This document shows, piece by piece, positions 55,060 through 63,214 of a stretch of DNA of 64,000 nt. The stretch spans positions 104,117-168,116 of the forward strand of contig JAABRD010000004.1 in NCBI GenBank assembly GCA_011391085.1, written 5' to 3'. The position numbers and the translations under genes were made by a program. The first letter of the stretch is position 1; every line of letters begins with the position of its first letter. Source of the DNA: Thiotrichaceae bacterium. Lineage in GTDB: Bacteria > Pseudomonadota > Gammaproteobacteria > Beggiatoales > Beggiatoaceae. Below the pieces are notes generated by a model. That model saw only the letters and a list, made by a program, of their open reading frames with translations, did not search any database and was not told where the DNA came from.

Positions 55060-55623
55060 CTATACTGGTTGCAGGCAAGGGGCTAACCTCTCCCAAAGTT
55101 GGGTACGCCGATGACTCACCTCTGAATTTCGCCACTCTAACGTCGCATTGATATTCTCGATGACCGTTGCGACTTCCACTAAACTAATATCACTCAGATA
55201 GTGATGAAACCATAACCAATTAGCGACTTCCGCCCATTTCCACACCGGGCATTTGCCGTCTAGGTCAAACACTGGCGTGGGAAATCGGGTGCCATGACGT
55301 GGGCTTCTCATTAACCGTTCCACTTGTTCCAAAGACAGCAAAGCGCGTCGTGCAATGTCGGGAATGCTGACGAACGGATTAGGTTCTACTCGTAACACCC
55401 GGATCCCAAGGGGAGTCGTTTCCACTGCCTGAATCGCTGACAGAATGGCCTCTTCTAGGGTTTCCACCTGGCGGTCAAATTCTAGGTAAGGTACTTGATT
55501 GCGAAAACTGAGTAAAGCATCATCACAACCAGCTTCAAAGAGTGCATCTTCTATGGATTCGTGCGGTTCTGACCAGCCGGTTAGCACTAGCACGAAACGA
55601 TGAATTTTAGTCGTTGGGTTCAT
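55060..55623 (-). CDS. Antitoxin-like protein with HTH, paired with HicA-like toxin
   Basis: The 187-residue protein has an N-terminal alpha/beta domain (HRFVLVLTGWSEPHESIEDALFEAGCDDALLSFRNQVPYLEFDR) and a DNA-binding helix-turn-helix near 85-120 (VSIPDIARRALLSLEQVERLMR), with a C-terminal helical part. It follows a HicA-like toxin gene with a 17-bp overlap and is probably its antitoxin and repressor. Intact. Confidence 0.75.
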   Translation of the reverse strand: MNPTTKIHRFVLVLTGWSEPHESIEDALFEAGCDDALLSFRNQVPYLEFDRQVETLEEAILSAIQAVETTPLGIRVLRVEPNPFVSIPDIARRALLSLEQVERLMRSPRHGTRFPTPVFDLDGKCPVWKWAEVANWLWFHHYLSDISLVEVATVIENINATLEWRNSEVSHRRTQLWERLAPCLQPV

Positions 55624-55874
55624 TGAGATTACCTTGAGAATGAGGACAATTATCTATGTTTCTACGAATTTGTTTAGCATGATGTTCTGGTACTTTGGGA
55701 GTTGACCAAATAAACAGACTACAACCTTCACGTCCTTGGTGGCAACACCATAATCTTCCCCAAGCGTGAGAAGAATTACCTGCCTTACTGTAACGCCACC
55801 CTTTTGCTTCGGCATATTGTATGGCTTTTTCAATATCTTTATTTGGATGCCTTTGGATGCCTTGGTCTAGTCAT
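55607..55874 (-). pseudogene. HicA-like toxin gene frameshifted by a 10-bp tandem duplication
   Basis: From ATG 55874 the start MTRPRHP is broken by an exact 10-bp duplication (TTTGGATGCC on the plus strand at 55842-55851 and 55852-55861). With one copy removed it reads on as NKDIEKAIQYAEAKGWRYSKAG, SSHAWGRLWCC with the His expected for this family, and IWSTPKVPEHHAKQIRRNID, ending at TAA 55607-55609, about 85 residues. The family assignment is from memory. The partner antitoxin downstream is open. Confidence 0.8.
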
Positions 55875-55983
55875 ATCATCACTTCTCTCTCCTTGCCCCC
55901 ACCACTCTCTAGGTCAAAGGTGTTCTTGGCCTCAAGATGAATACCGCGAGGGGGAATTTTACCGAGATAAGTCAGTCTCAAGC

Positions 55984-56153
55984 ATAGTCTGGTTGGTTGC
56001 AACGACTTCTGTCATGCGCTTCCTCCAAGAAGTTTAGGGTTTTTGGTTTTAAGATAATTGAATGAGTATATCTGATTTTTGAAGAAAATGGGTAGTGAAG
56101 TTTTTTAGGGGGGGATTAAGAGGGGTTGGGAGTTGGGAAATATGGAAAATAAG
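55984..56153 (-). repeat. Second copy of the qmoA 5' region
   Basis: About 165 bp near-identical to 54847-55019, including a copy of the first qmoA codons, which then run out. The HicA-like pair lies between the two copies, so they form direct repeats flanking it. Confidence 0.9.
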
Positions 56154-56286
56154 TTCTTACAAAATCATGCGGTGCCCACAGTTCACAAGCGGATTTGTGG
56201 GACTCCTACTGTAACACGCCAGTGTTATAACTCCTCACTGGACACTGGCGTGGCCGTAGCACAGCATTTTGCTGATATGTGGAAAT
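56154..56286. other. Intergenic DNA with a hairpin, no gene
   Basis: Between the duplicated qmoA leader and the GTPase gene lies unique DNA with a CACGCCAGTGTTATAAC...CACTGGCGTG hairpin (about 56216-56255). No gene seen. 55875-55983 also shows no intact frame. Confidence 0.5.
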
Positions 56287-56319
56287 AAGAAAAACAGAGA
56301 CTCTTTAGTTGGAAGAGTC
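56287..56319 (-). terminator. Intrinsic terminator of the GTPase operon
   Basis: On the minus strand GACTCTT-CCAACTA-AAGAGTC is followed by TCTGTTTTTCTT, a standard stem and U-tract, about 32 bp after the GTPase stop. A second inverted repeat (ATGAATTTTTCC...GAAATTTTTCAT) precedes it. Confidence 0.75.
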
Positions 56320-56350
56320 GTTATGAATTTTTCCAGAAATTTTTCATAAC

Positions 56351-57748
56351 TCATATCAACTCCTTATCAATTTTCTTCAACAACCACATCACCGGCTTGG
56401 AGGTCTTATGAAAATGAAATGCCGTACCGTCAGGTAAATGTCCTAACGCACTGCAACTGAAAAACTGGTATTGTTCAAACTTTTGATGAACCTTCCTCAC
56501 AAAATGTTCCAAGCCACACTCTGCTAAAAAGGTTCGACAAACTTTGTCTATGGCCTCCTCACTACTTAATTTCGATGCTTCTGGTTTCATCAATTCTTGG
56601 GCCGCCTTCTCGCCAATCCTTTCCTCTAAATCAAACATGTCCACTTTGTTAATGACGATAGCACAAGGTTGCTTAATTCGTTGCAGACGATTGACGTTAA
56701 AATTCTTTTCGAGATTTAGTATCATCGTCTCAAAAGCATCCTCCAGCCGCATGTTACTGGGACGGATGGCAACCTCATGGGTATTTAAATTGGTCTGGTA
56801 ATCTAACACTAACTCAGGAATCGAGAAAGGGTCGATGAGAAAAATAATGCCATGAAAGTAATTATAAAACTTATGTGTCGCTAATATATCTGATTCTTGA
56901 AAAGACTCACCAGCGGCATCATAAAAATAGAGAAGCTTTTCGGGGGACCATTGAGGATGACCCACAAAGAAGTTAATGGCTACCGGTGTCCCAGTGGTGG
57001 TTTTGGTGGGTAAAATACCGGCTTTGAAATTTTTAGCCATTTTTTGGTAAATATTCTCATTATATTGGTCTAAAAAGCGAATTTTCCAAAATTTGTTAGG
57101 CGCAATCTCTTCCACCAATTCATGAATGGCCGCGAATAGAAAGCAGGTCTTTCCCACCGAAGGACCTCCCACAATGGGAATGCAAATCGGAGTGGCTTCT
57201 TTGGCTTGAAGGTCATATTTACATTTAGGACACTTGGCGGTCAACTTATTACGTCCATTCAGGAAAGTGGTTGGCAACTGATGACCACATTGACAAGTAC
57301 GTTTCCAAATACCGTAACTGCTAGGTATTAGCATGGTGTGTTCACTTCCGCAATGAGGGCAATAGTAATAAGGTAGTTCAGATTTGTGATGACAACTCGG
57401 ACAAGCAGTAAAAATGCGTCGTCTTAGACGATACAATTTATCAATACCCAATAACATACTGAAGGAGACATAAATGGCTGAGAAAAAGCTTGCCAGTATG
57501 ACAATATGGACAGCACTTAATGCTAGGAAAAAGAGAGTGCCGAACACCATGACTGAAAATGCCGCAAAGAGGAAAAACAGGGCAACCAATTTCCAGAAAT
57601 TTTCTTGCCGGTTCCAATATTCTTTGGTCTTCCTCAAATAGTCTTGTGCAGAAATCAGATTCCTTTGCCAACTGTCTCGAATCGTATTGGACAGGTCTTG
57701 ATAACCTTTACCAAAAAAATAACTCTGCTTTGCAGGTTGTTTCTCCAT
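56351..57748 (-). CDS. Zinc-ribbon TRAFAC-type GTPase (double-GTPase 2-like), membrane-linked
   Basis: The 465-residue protein has two or three hydrophobic helices (about 50-95; LVALFFLFAAFSVMVFGTLFFLALSAVHIVIL), several zinc-binding CPSC/CPHC/CPKC knuckles (about 115-180), and a GTPase domain. P-loop GGPSVGKTCFLFAA is near residue 195, DAAGES is the G3 motif, and NKVD is G4. The arrangement resembles the DO-GTPase2 proteins found beside GAP1 proteins in NTP-dependent conflict systems. It is last in the five-gene operon. Assignment to that family is from memory and should be tested by profile search. Confidence 0.8.
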   Translation of the reverse strand: MEKQPAKQSYFFGKGYQDLSNTIRDSWQRNLISAQDYLRKTKEYWNRQENFWKLVALFFLFAAFSVMVFGTLFFLALSAVHIVILASFFSAIYVSFSMLLGIDKLYRLRRRIFTACPSCHHKSELPYYYCPHCGSEHTMLIPSSYGIWKRTCQCGHQLPTTFLNGRNKLTAKCPKCKYDLQAKEATPICIPIVGGPSVGKTCFLFAAIHELVEEIAPNKFWKIRFLDQYNENIYQKMAKNFKAGILPTKTTTGTPVAINFFVGHPQWSPEKLLYFYDAAGESFQESDILATHKFYNYFHGIIFLIDPFSIPELVLDYQTNLNTHEVAIRPSNMRLEDAFETMILNLEKNFNVNRLQRIKQPCAIVINKVDMFDLEERIGEKAAQELMKPEASKLSSEEAIDKVCRTFLAECGLEHFVRKVHQKFEQYQFFSCSALGHLPDGTAFHFHKTSKPVMWLLKKIDKELI

Positions 57749-57754
57749 GAGGAT

Positions 57755-57940
57755 TTACTCCCATTTTACGTTGTTGTTAAAGGCGATGAAGTAATTAACT
57801 ACGGCATGTCCACTACCTAATATACTTCCTATTCCAGCAAAAATCAGGGCCACTGGCAAAATGATGTAGATAGTGACGAAGTAGAGTATCACGACCGTTC
57901 CTATCCATCCAATCAATCCAGTAGTAGAATTATCATTCAT
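57755..57940 (-). CDS. Small two-TM membrane protein
   Basis: The 61-residue protein is nearly all membrane: TGLIGWIGTVVILYFVTIYIILPVALIFAGIGSIL and a second short hydrophobic helix. It lies 6 bp before the GTPase gene and 8 bp after the GAP1-like gene, so it is translated with them. Unknown function; it may anchor or be a target of the system. Short but supported by position. Confidence 0.65.
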   Translation of the reverse strand: MNDNSTTGLIGWIGTVVILYFVTIYIILPVALIFAGIGSILGSGHAVVNYFIAFNNNVKWE

Positions 57941-57948
57941 AATTCACC

Positions 57949-60591
57949 TCACTTTTTCCGGGAAAATAGTTTTGACAACAATCCCCCACTTTGTTCTTCT
58001 TTTACGCCTTTCAGTTCTTTCCGTAACTCTCTCATAAACAAAGCAAAACTCGTCTGCTTTGATTCTACGATGGCTTTCCTAGCCTTAAGATTGGATTGTA
58101 AATAACTCAAATAAACTTTAGGCAAGTTCAGTAGTGCGGTTTTGACTTGGCTTCTGGTCATCGTTTTAGGACGTTCCTGACAGTTGAAGTAGAACACCAG
58201 AAACTCGTCCAACCAATCCACCTCTTTTTGATTCTCCTTCAGATAATCGGTCACATAAGCCAAATACAGTTCCACTAAATCTTCCTCCAAGTAACCCTGT
58301 GGATTCAGATAGGTAAAAATCAAGCCTTGTTCTTGTGCCGAGGGTTTCCATTTTAGCAGAAGAGGTAAAATCCAGTGGAGATAGTCGCAAAACATCATTC
58401 GATGTCGTTGACATTCCTCCTCGGTATCGCAATTTCTGAACTCTGCCATATTTGGCCGGTCGGGAGATGTTAATAGTTCAGATAACGACGTTTTCCCGCG
58501 CCGAATTTCTGTCAGTTTAAAACCAAATAACACTAGACTACAAACATCCAACTTAGTTTTAACCCCCAAGGATTTTTTGAGGATAGCCAACTGATTCGCC
58601 TGTTCGAGATTTTTCTTGTCCGACGAAAAGGACAGGTGGATTTCAATCTTGGAAACCAGTGTACTCAATACTTGTTTATCCTTGATTAAAGAAGCTACCG
58701 TAAGTAATTTTTGATACTCCGTGGCTACCAAAGGACGCTGCTCGTCTTCAGAAAGAGTCGTCAAATATTCATCATACTGTTTCACGGCTTCAGCAAAATA
58801 GGCATCACCATAGCTTGGAATCGCAGCAAAGAGAGTTTGGTGTTCGGTCCAGAAGAATTTCACCCGGTCCGGGGCTTGGGCAAATGCTTGTTTGAACATT
58901 TCAAACACTAAATGGAACTGTTTCAATTTAATCAGTTCTCGTCGGATTGAGAGAACCTTAGAGGCATCCAGGGAACGCAAAACCAACTGTAGGCCATCGA
59001 GTAGCACAGTTTGTACGTGAGGAACTTGAGACCAGACCAAGACGATAACTTGGATAAAAAATTGTCCGTTTTTCTGGAGAAGCGCATCCAAGTAACTTTG
59101 GAGATGTGAAGGTGATTTCGACAGTGTTATGAAACCTTCTAAGAAGATAACTTCACTGGTGGTTGGCAAATCTGGTCCTATCGCCAAACACGTCTCACTA
59201 AACAGGGTCAAACCAATCTCGATTCGTTCGGGCGTAGCTTTGGCCATCAGATGACGAAGTGGTTTAAGATTTTTGGCATCGTCTATTAGTTGTTTTCTTA
59301 ACTCATTTGCAAACGGGCTGTTGGCCAAGACCGCATGGTTGAACTGGGTAAGGTCAGCCAGTGTAAAGGGACTTTCAAAAATAAAATGGTTCAAAAAACC
59401 TCTGTAGAAATTTGCGGCTATTTGGAGGTAGTTTGTGCCGGCTTGGGCGACCTTCAATAGAAATTGTACCACGACTCGCGCGTTCTGGAGGTCTAATTTT
59501 CCTACCATATTGTCTATTACTTGGTCAAGCCGCAAAGCCAGTTCACCCAGTAACTTTGAATGAGTCACATAACGATTGGCAAACTGAAGCGCCGGCGCAA
59601 TCTTGTTATTGAGGTCGGCCACTTCAGAATGTGTTATCAAATATAAGTAATAGGCGGCTTCTAGGTCAGCATCGAGGGCATCATAGTCAGTAGCTTCCAG
59701 AAAGGTATGGAAGGCGTTTAAATTACCCTCGTGAAAGAGGTAACTGGTTTCAATGAGGTCCACTACTTCATAGTGATTAACCGTTTGGTTGAAGCTCTTA
59801 TCCAATCCGTTGACGACGAAAAAGGAGAAATTTTGGGACGAGTTAGCCACATTAAATCGCGTATTCTCCTGGGTAGCACACACCAATTCACCTGTGGTAT
59901 GCGGGTCATACGTGTAAGTGAGAAAACTCAGATGAGGCACCAATTTTTTAGGAAAGGCCAGTTGTAACGCTGCCATCCAGTAGGGAATAGAGGCAGGTTC
60001 ATCAACTAGCACTAACCGCCGATGAGTAGTAGGATAATCAAGCAACGCGCTGAATAGAGGGGCCAACAACGTTCTGCGGTCATCCTCTTTAAGAAAACTG
60101 GCTACTTCGGCAAAGGTCAGGTCCGGATTCGGCACCAATTTTTGTATGTCGAGAACGGGCAACGGTTCTGGCGAAGAGGTTACCGCGGCTTCGCTGTCAG
60201 TCAAACATTGGCGAAAGACTTTGGAACGATACCATTGAATCGGATAGACTGCTAAGGTGTTAAAGTCTAGCGTAGTCGGTTCTAATACCAAGGCGTGAAC
60301 GAAATAATTACCATAACGTCCTGAATAATCTTGTCCAAGATAGGTTATCTGCCAAACTACGTAGCGTCCGCTTTGCAATTGACGACAACCAAAGGTTATC
60401 GGAAATAGATTAAAAATCTCCTCTGGGATTGGTTGGGTCGGCAAATCCTCGGGTGGACGGTAGTTGCATAAACTCTCAATCTCTCGGCGTTCTTCGGCAC
60501 GAATGCCGGAGGACATAGAATAGGTCTGAAAACCTTTGCCCGAAGAGAGACCGGTTTCACAAGAGGTATAGAATAATTGTAAGACTTGCAT
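57949..60591 (-). CDS. GAP1-like GTPase-associated protein
   Basis: The 880-residue protein begins MQVLQLFYTSCETGLSSGKGFQTYSMSSGIRAEERREIESLCNYRPPEDLP, followed by GRYVVWQITYLGQDYSGRYGNYFVHALVL, features I associate with the GAP1-N1 domain. The middle is a long all-helical region and the end is a basic tail (GGLLSKLFSRKK). GAP1 proteins are encoded with DO-GTPases and are predicted partners. Upstream is the hsp70-like gene after an 83-bp gap containing a hairpin. Family name from memory; catalytic role unknown. Confidence 0.75.
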   Translation of the reverse strand: MQVLQLFYTSCETGLSSGKGFQTYSMSSGIRAEERREIESLCNYRPPEDLPTQPIPEEIFNLFPITFGCRQLQSGRYVVWQITYLGQDYSGRYGNYFVHALVLEPTTLDFNTLAVYPIQWYRSKVFRQCLTDSEAAVTSSPEPLPVLDIQKLVPNPDLTFAEVASFLKEDDRRTLLAPLFSALLDYPTTHRRLVLVDEPASIPYWMAALQLAFPKKLVPHLSFLTYTYDPHTTGELVCATQENTRFNVANSSQNFSFFVVNGLDKSFNQTVNHYEVVDLIETSYLFHEGNLNAFHTFLEATDYDALDADLEAAYYLYLITHSEVADLNNKIAPALQFANRYVTHSKLLGELALRLDQVIDNMVGKLDLQNARVVVQFLLKVAQAGTNYLQIAANFYRGFLNHFIFESPFTLADLTQFNHAVLANSPFANELRKQLIDDAKNLKPLRHLMAKATPERIEIGLTLFSETCLAIGPDLPTTSEVIFLEGFITLSKSPSHLQSYLDALLQKNGQFFIQVIVLVWSQVPHVQTVLLDGLQLVLRSLDASKVLSIRRELIKLKQFHLVFEMFKQAFAQAPDRVKFFWTEHQTLFAAIPSYGDAYFAEAVKQYDEYLTTLSEDEQRPLVATEYQKLLTVASLIKDKQVLSTLVSKIEIHLSFSSDKKNLEQANQLAILKKSLGVKTKLDVCSLVLFGFKLTEIRRGKTSLSELLTSPDRPNMAEFRNCDTEEECQRHRMMFCDYLHWILPLLLKWKPSAQEQGLIFTYLNPQGYLEEDLVELYLAYVTDYLKENQKEVDWLDEFLVFYFNCQERPKTMTRSQVKTALLNLPKVYLSYLQSNLKARKAIVESKQTSFALFMRELRKELKGVKEEQSGGLLSKLFSRKK

Positions 60592-60631
60592 AGTTTTACT
60601 CTGTAACTTTGTTGGTTGTTAATGCCGGGCT

Positions 60632-60659
60632 GGAGTCCAAATCTTCAGATTTGGACTCC
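60632..60659. repeat. Hairpin between hsp70-like and GAP1-like genes
   Basis: GGAGTCCAAATC-TTCA-GATTTGGACTCC forms a 12-bp stem in the 83-bp gap of the operon. It may attenuate or stabilise the transcript, setting different levels for the chaperone and GTPase parts. Confidence 0.8.
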
Positions 60660-60674
60660 AGATACTCGATTGAA

Positions 60675-62342
60675 TTAGGACACTACGATTGCTTGACTAC
60701 GTGCTTTAGCTTCTTCCAATTCTTCTCCCTGAATCACCGAAGCCGTTTGAATAGTGACGGAGATGGTTCTGCCGCCGGTCACCTCTATGGCAGTCACCTC
60801 TAATCGCCCTTCCTCATTCAGTTGAAAAGTGATGTCAATAGGCGAACCTGCGGGTAAATTGGGAGGTAAGTTTTCTAGCAGTGCGGTGCCAATTTCTACC
60901 GAATTTTCAGGCACCGTTTTATCCTCCGTCACTTCATTTTCCATAATTCGAACTTGTACCGTTTCCTGGTGCGCTTCAGATGTACCAAAGCGTCGCGTGA
61001 CTTCGGTGGGGACCGTAGTATTCTTCAACACTAAATTGACCACCCATTCTCTCGTTTGGTCGTAATCTTCAAAAGCAACTACGCCAAAACTCTTGCTGGT
61101 AACATTTTTAATTTTGACCCGTGATTTCTTAACCGCCCCTAGAGTGAAACCTGTGAGGTTAGCAACCTCCTTTTCGGCTTTTTGAAGCAGGGCTTGAGGA
61201 ACTTCCTCCACTGCCATTCGTTGCACTTCTGGTATCGTTCTGCCCGTTGCCGCGGCAATACGTTTTACTAATTCATCCCCAATCGACAGCTTCCAACCAT
61301 ACAAAGCGGCGCCTTTGGCAACGGCCTCATCTGGGTCAAACATTTTCGGTTGGATGGAAAATTCCTGGGTGACTCGAGGTGCAACTTGTCGCATTCGAGT
61401 GGAACCGCCGACTAACAAAAATTCATCAAAATGCTGATACCCTTTCTTGTTCGCCTCATTCAACATGTCGTGGGTAAGCGAAATGGTCTTTTCTAATAAG
61501 TCTTGAGTCAGTTCATTAAATTTTTCTAGGGTCAGTTCCACTTTGGCCCGTTCCCCACCGTGGGTTATAGAAGTTGGGGCACGGTCACGTTGCGTCAGGG
61601 TCTTTTTAAGTTTTTCGGCGGTCAATTGTAACTCTTGGCAAGTTTCAGGGTCTTCCAAAATATCGTCATAGATGCCCGTTTGTTCCTGAAATTGTTGTAC
61701 CAGATATTGTACCACGCGATCATCCCAGTCTTTCCCTCCCAGGTTATGATCACCGCCAGTACAAATAACTTCAATAGCGTCCGATTTAATTTCAATCATA
61801 GTGATGTCAAACGTCCCACCACCCAAATCATAAACTAAAACCACCTGGTGATTCTTGGTTTCGGTTGAACCATAAGCAATCGCTGCTGCCGTTGGTTCAT
61901 TAATAATTTGACGAACCTGGAGTCCCGCTATTTCACCCGCCCGCTTGGTCGCTTCACGTTCATTAATACCAAAGTAAGCGGGGCAAGTGATGACCACTTC
62001 GATAATGGGTTCGCCTAATTGTTGTTGTGTATCATTCACCAATTTACGCAAAATGTAACCAGAGATTTCTTCAGGACGATAACTTTTATCTTGGTAAGTG
62101 AACAAAAAATTAGCATCACCCATCGACCGCTTAATAAAAGCAACAACTTCATTTGGATTGACTTTAGCGGTTTCTTTAGCGGATTGTCCGACTATAATAT
62201 TGTCGGCACTTTCAAAGAATACTACCGAGGGCGTAGTGGTCTCGCCTTCTGCATTTTTTACTACCACTGGCTTGCCGTGTTCATCCACGTAAGCAATGCA
62301 GGAGTAGGTGGTGCCTAAATCGATACCAAATACTTTATTCAT
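60675..62342 (-). CDS. Noncanonical Hsp70 (DnaK-like) without lid
   Basis: The 555-residue protein has a full actin-like ATPase domain: FGIDLGTTYSCIAYV, NEPTAAAIAYG, VYDLGGGTFDITMIE, and LLVGGSTRMRQV. A linker of about 80 residues and a beta substrate-binding domain (about 430-540; GTALLENLPPNLPAGSPIDITFQLNEEGRLEVTA) follow. It then stops at about residue 555, so the alpha-helical lid of DnaK (about 100 residues) is missing. Its ATG overlaps the grpE-like stop (ATGA). It may be a dedicated chaperone for the GAP1/GTPase system. Confidence 0.9.
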   Translation of the reverse strand: MNKVFGIDLGTTYSCIAYVDEHGKPVVVKNAEGETTTPSVVFFESADNIIVGQSAKETAKVNPNEVVAFIKRSMGDANFLFTYQDKSYRPEEISGYILRKLVNDTQQQLGEPIIEVVITCPAYFGINEREATKRAGEIAGLQVRQIINEPTAAAIAYGSTETKNHQVVLVYDLGGGTFDITMIEIKSDAIEVICTGGDHNLGGKDWDDRVVQYLVQQFQEQTGIYDDILEDPETCQELQLTAEKLKKTLTQRDRAPTSITHGGERAKVELTLEKFNELTQDLLEKTISLTHDMLNEANKKGYQHFDEFLLVGGSTRMRQVAPRVTQEFSIQPKMFDPDEAVAKGAALYGWKLSIGDELVKRIAAATGRTIPEVQRMAVEEVPQALLQKAEKEVANLTGFTLGAVKKSRVKIKNVTSKSFGVVAFEDYDQTREWVVNLVLKNTTVPTEVTRRFGTSEAHQETVQVRIMENEVTEDKTVPENSVEIGTALLENLPPNLPAGSPIDITFQLNEEGRLEVTAIEVTGGRTISVTIQTASVIQGEELEEAKARSQAIVVS

Positions 62343-63016
62343 ACGCTGGTTTCCTCTAAAATTGGTTTTCTAGGTTGATAGACATACACATTGACCATTT
62401 CACGACGTAGCACTTTGCCTTCCCAGTCATAACCGACCCGAATTATTTGGGCCACCGTTTTATCCAGGGCAGGTTCCTCCGTAGGAATAGATTTCACCAC
62501 TCGTTGGCGGGCCGGATTAAAGGTGGTCTCTTGATGATGAAACGGTTCAACACCTTGCCGATACAGTAAATTTTCTAAATCGGTGGGAAAACTTTCCAGT
62601 AACTTCATCAATTTCTCTGGACTCACCGCGGTCAAATCCTGAGTTTGATAGAAATTGATTTGTTTGTTAAAGTCATCGATAACACTAATCACATCTAACA
62701 AGAGAGGTTGCACCAATTTACCCAGGAGGTCGCCTTTATACTTCTGAAGTTCCGCATGAAGGTTATCAATAATTTTCTCCTTATGTTGGTCATATTGAAT
62801 TTTAGCCTCAAAATCTTCGGTCAGTTTAGCCAGTTGCATCTGAAGATTCTCTAGTGTGCTGAAGAGGTCATTCGCAACAGGGGCAAGAGTAGTCGTTGCT
62901 TCGCCAGGTTGCGATGATGATACGGATTTTTCCAACTCTGTCAATAGGATTGTTCGTTGTTCCATCGTTAACAGAGAAAGTTGTTGAAGAATAGTTTGAA
63001 ATTCTTCGGTAGTCAT
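62339..63016 (-). CDS. GrpE-like nucleotide exchange factor
   Basis: The 225-residue protein has a long N-terminal helical part (KLTEDFEAKIQYDQHKEKIIDNLHAELQKYKGDLLGKLVQPLLLDVISVIDDF) and a C-terminal beta domain with GVEPFHHQETTFNPARQRVV and RVGYDWEGKVLRREMVNVYV, the GrpE pattern. It is longer than typical GrpE at the N-terminus (an additional QQLSLLTMEQRTILL helix). It is first in the operon and overlaps hsp70. No DnaJ-type gene accompanies it. Confidence 0.88.
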   Translation of the reverse strand: MTTEEFQTILQQLSLLTMEQRTILLTELEKSVSSSQPGEATTTLAPVANDLFSTLENLQMQLAKLTEDFEAKIQYDQHKEKIIDNLHAELQKYKGDLLGKLVQPLLLDVISVIDDFNKQINFYQTQDLTAVSPEKLMKLLESFPTDLENLLYRQGVEPFHHQETTFNPARQRVVKSIPTEEPALDKTVAQIIRVGYDWEGKVLRREMVNVYVYQPRKPILEETSV

Positions 63017-63214
63017 AAATGTGCCTCGTTAGATTGGCTAAAATGTCATTAAGGTTAGAATAAAATCCATACTTATTTTTCTATTGGAGTACGGAATTCA
63101 TTCCGTATAATTTTACGTTTCTTTTACAACACTCAAAAAAATGTTGCACACCACACTCATTTATAGTATATACTAATATATCATCTTTCTTGATAAAGTG
63201 CAAAAAATAATTTT
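63017..63214. promoter_or_regulatory. Divergent promoter region
   Basis: A 198-bp AT-rich gap separates the divergent grpE-like operon and the truncated hsp70. It holds a half GGAGTACGGAATTCATTCCG repeat and TATAGTATATACTAATATA, which could provide -10 boxes. No exact promoter can be fixed. Confidence 0.45.

Noticed and set aside
55804..56037. 77-codon plus-strand frame
   Set aside because: It runs antisense over the toxin remnant and the duplicated qmoA leader; no family character.
56544..56801. Plus-strand frame opposite the GTPase gene
   Set aside because: Antisense shadow without start signals.
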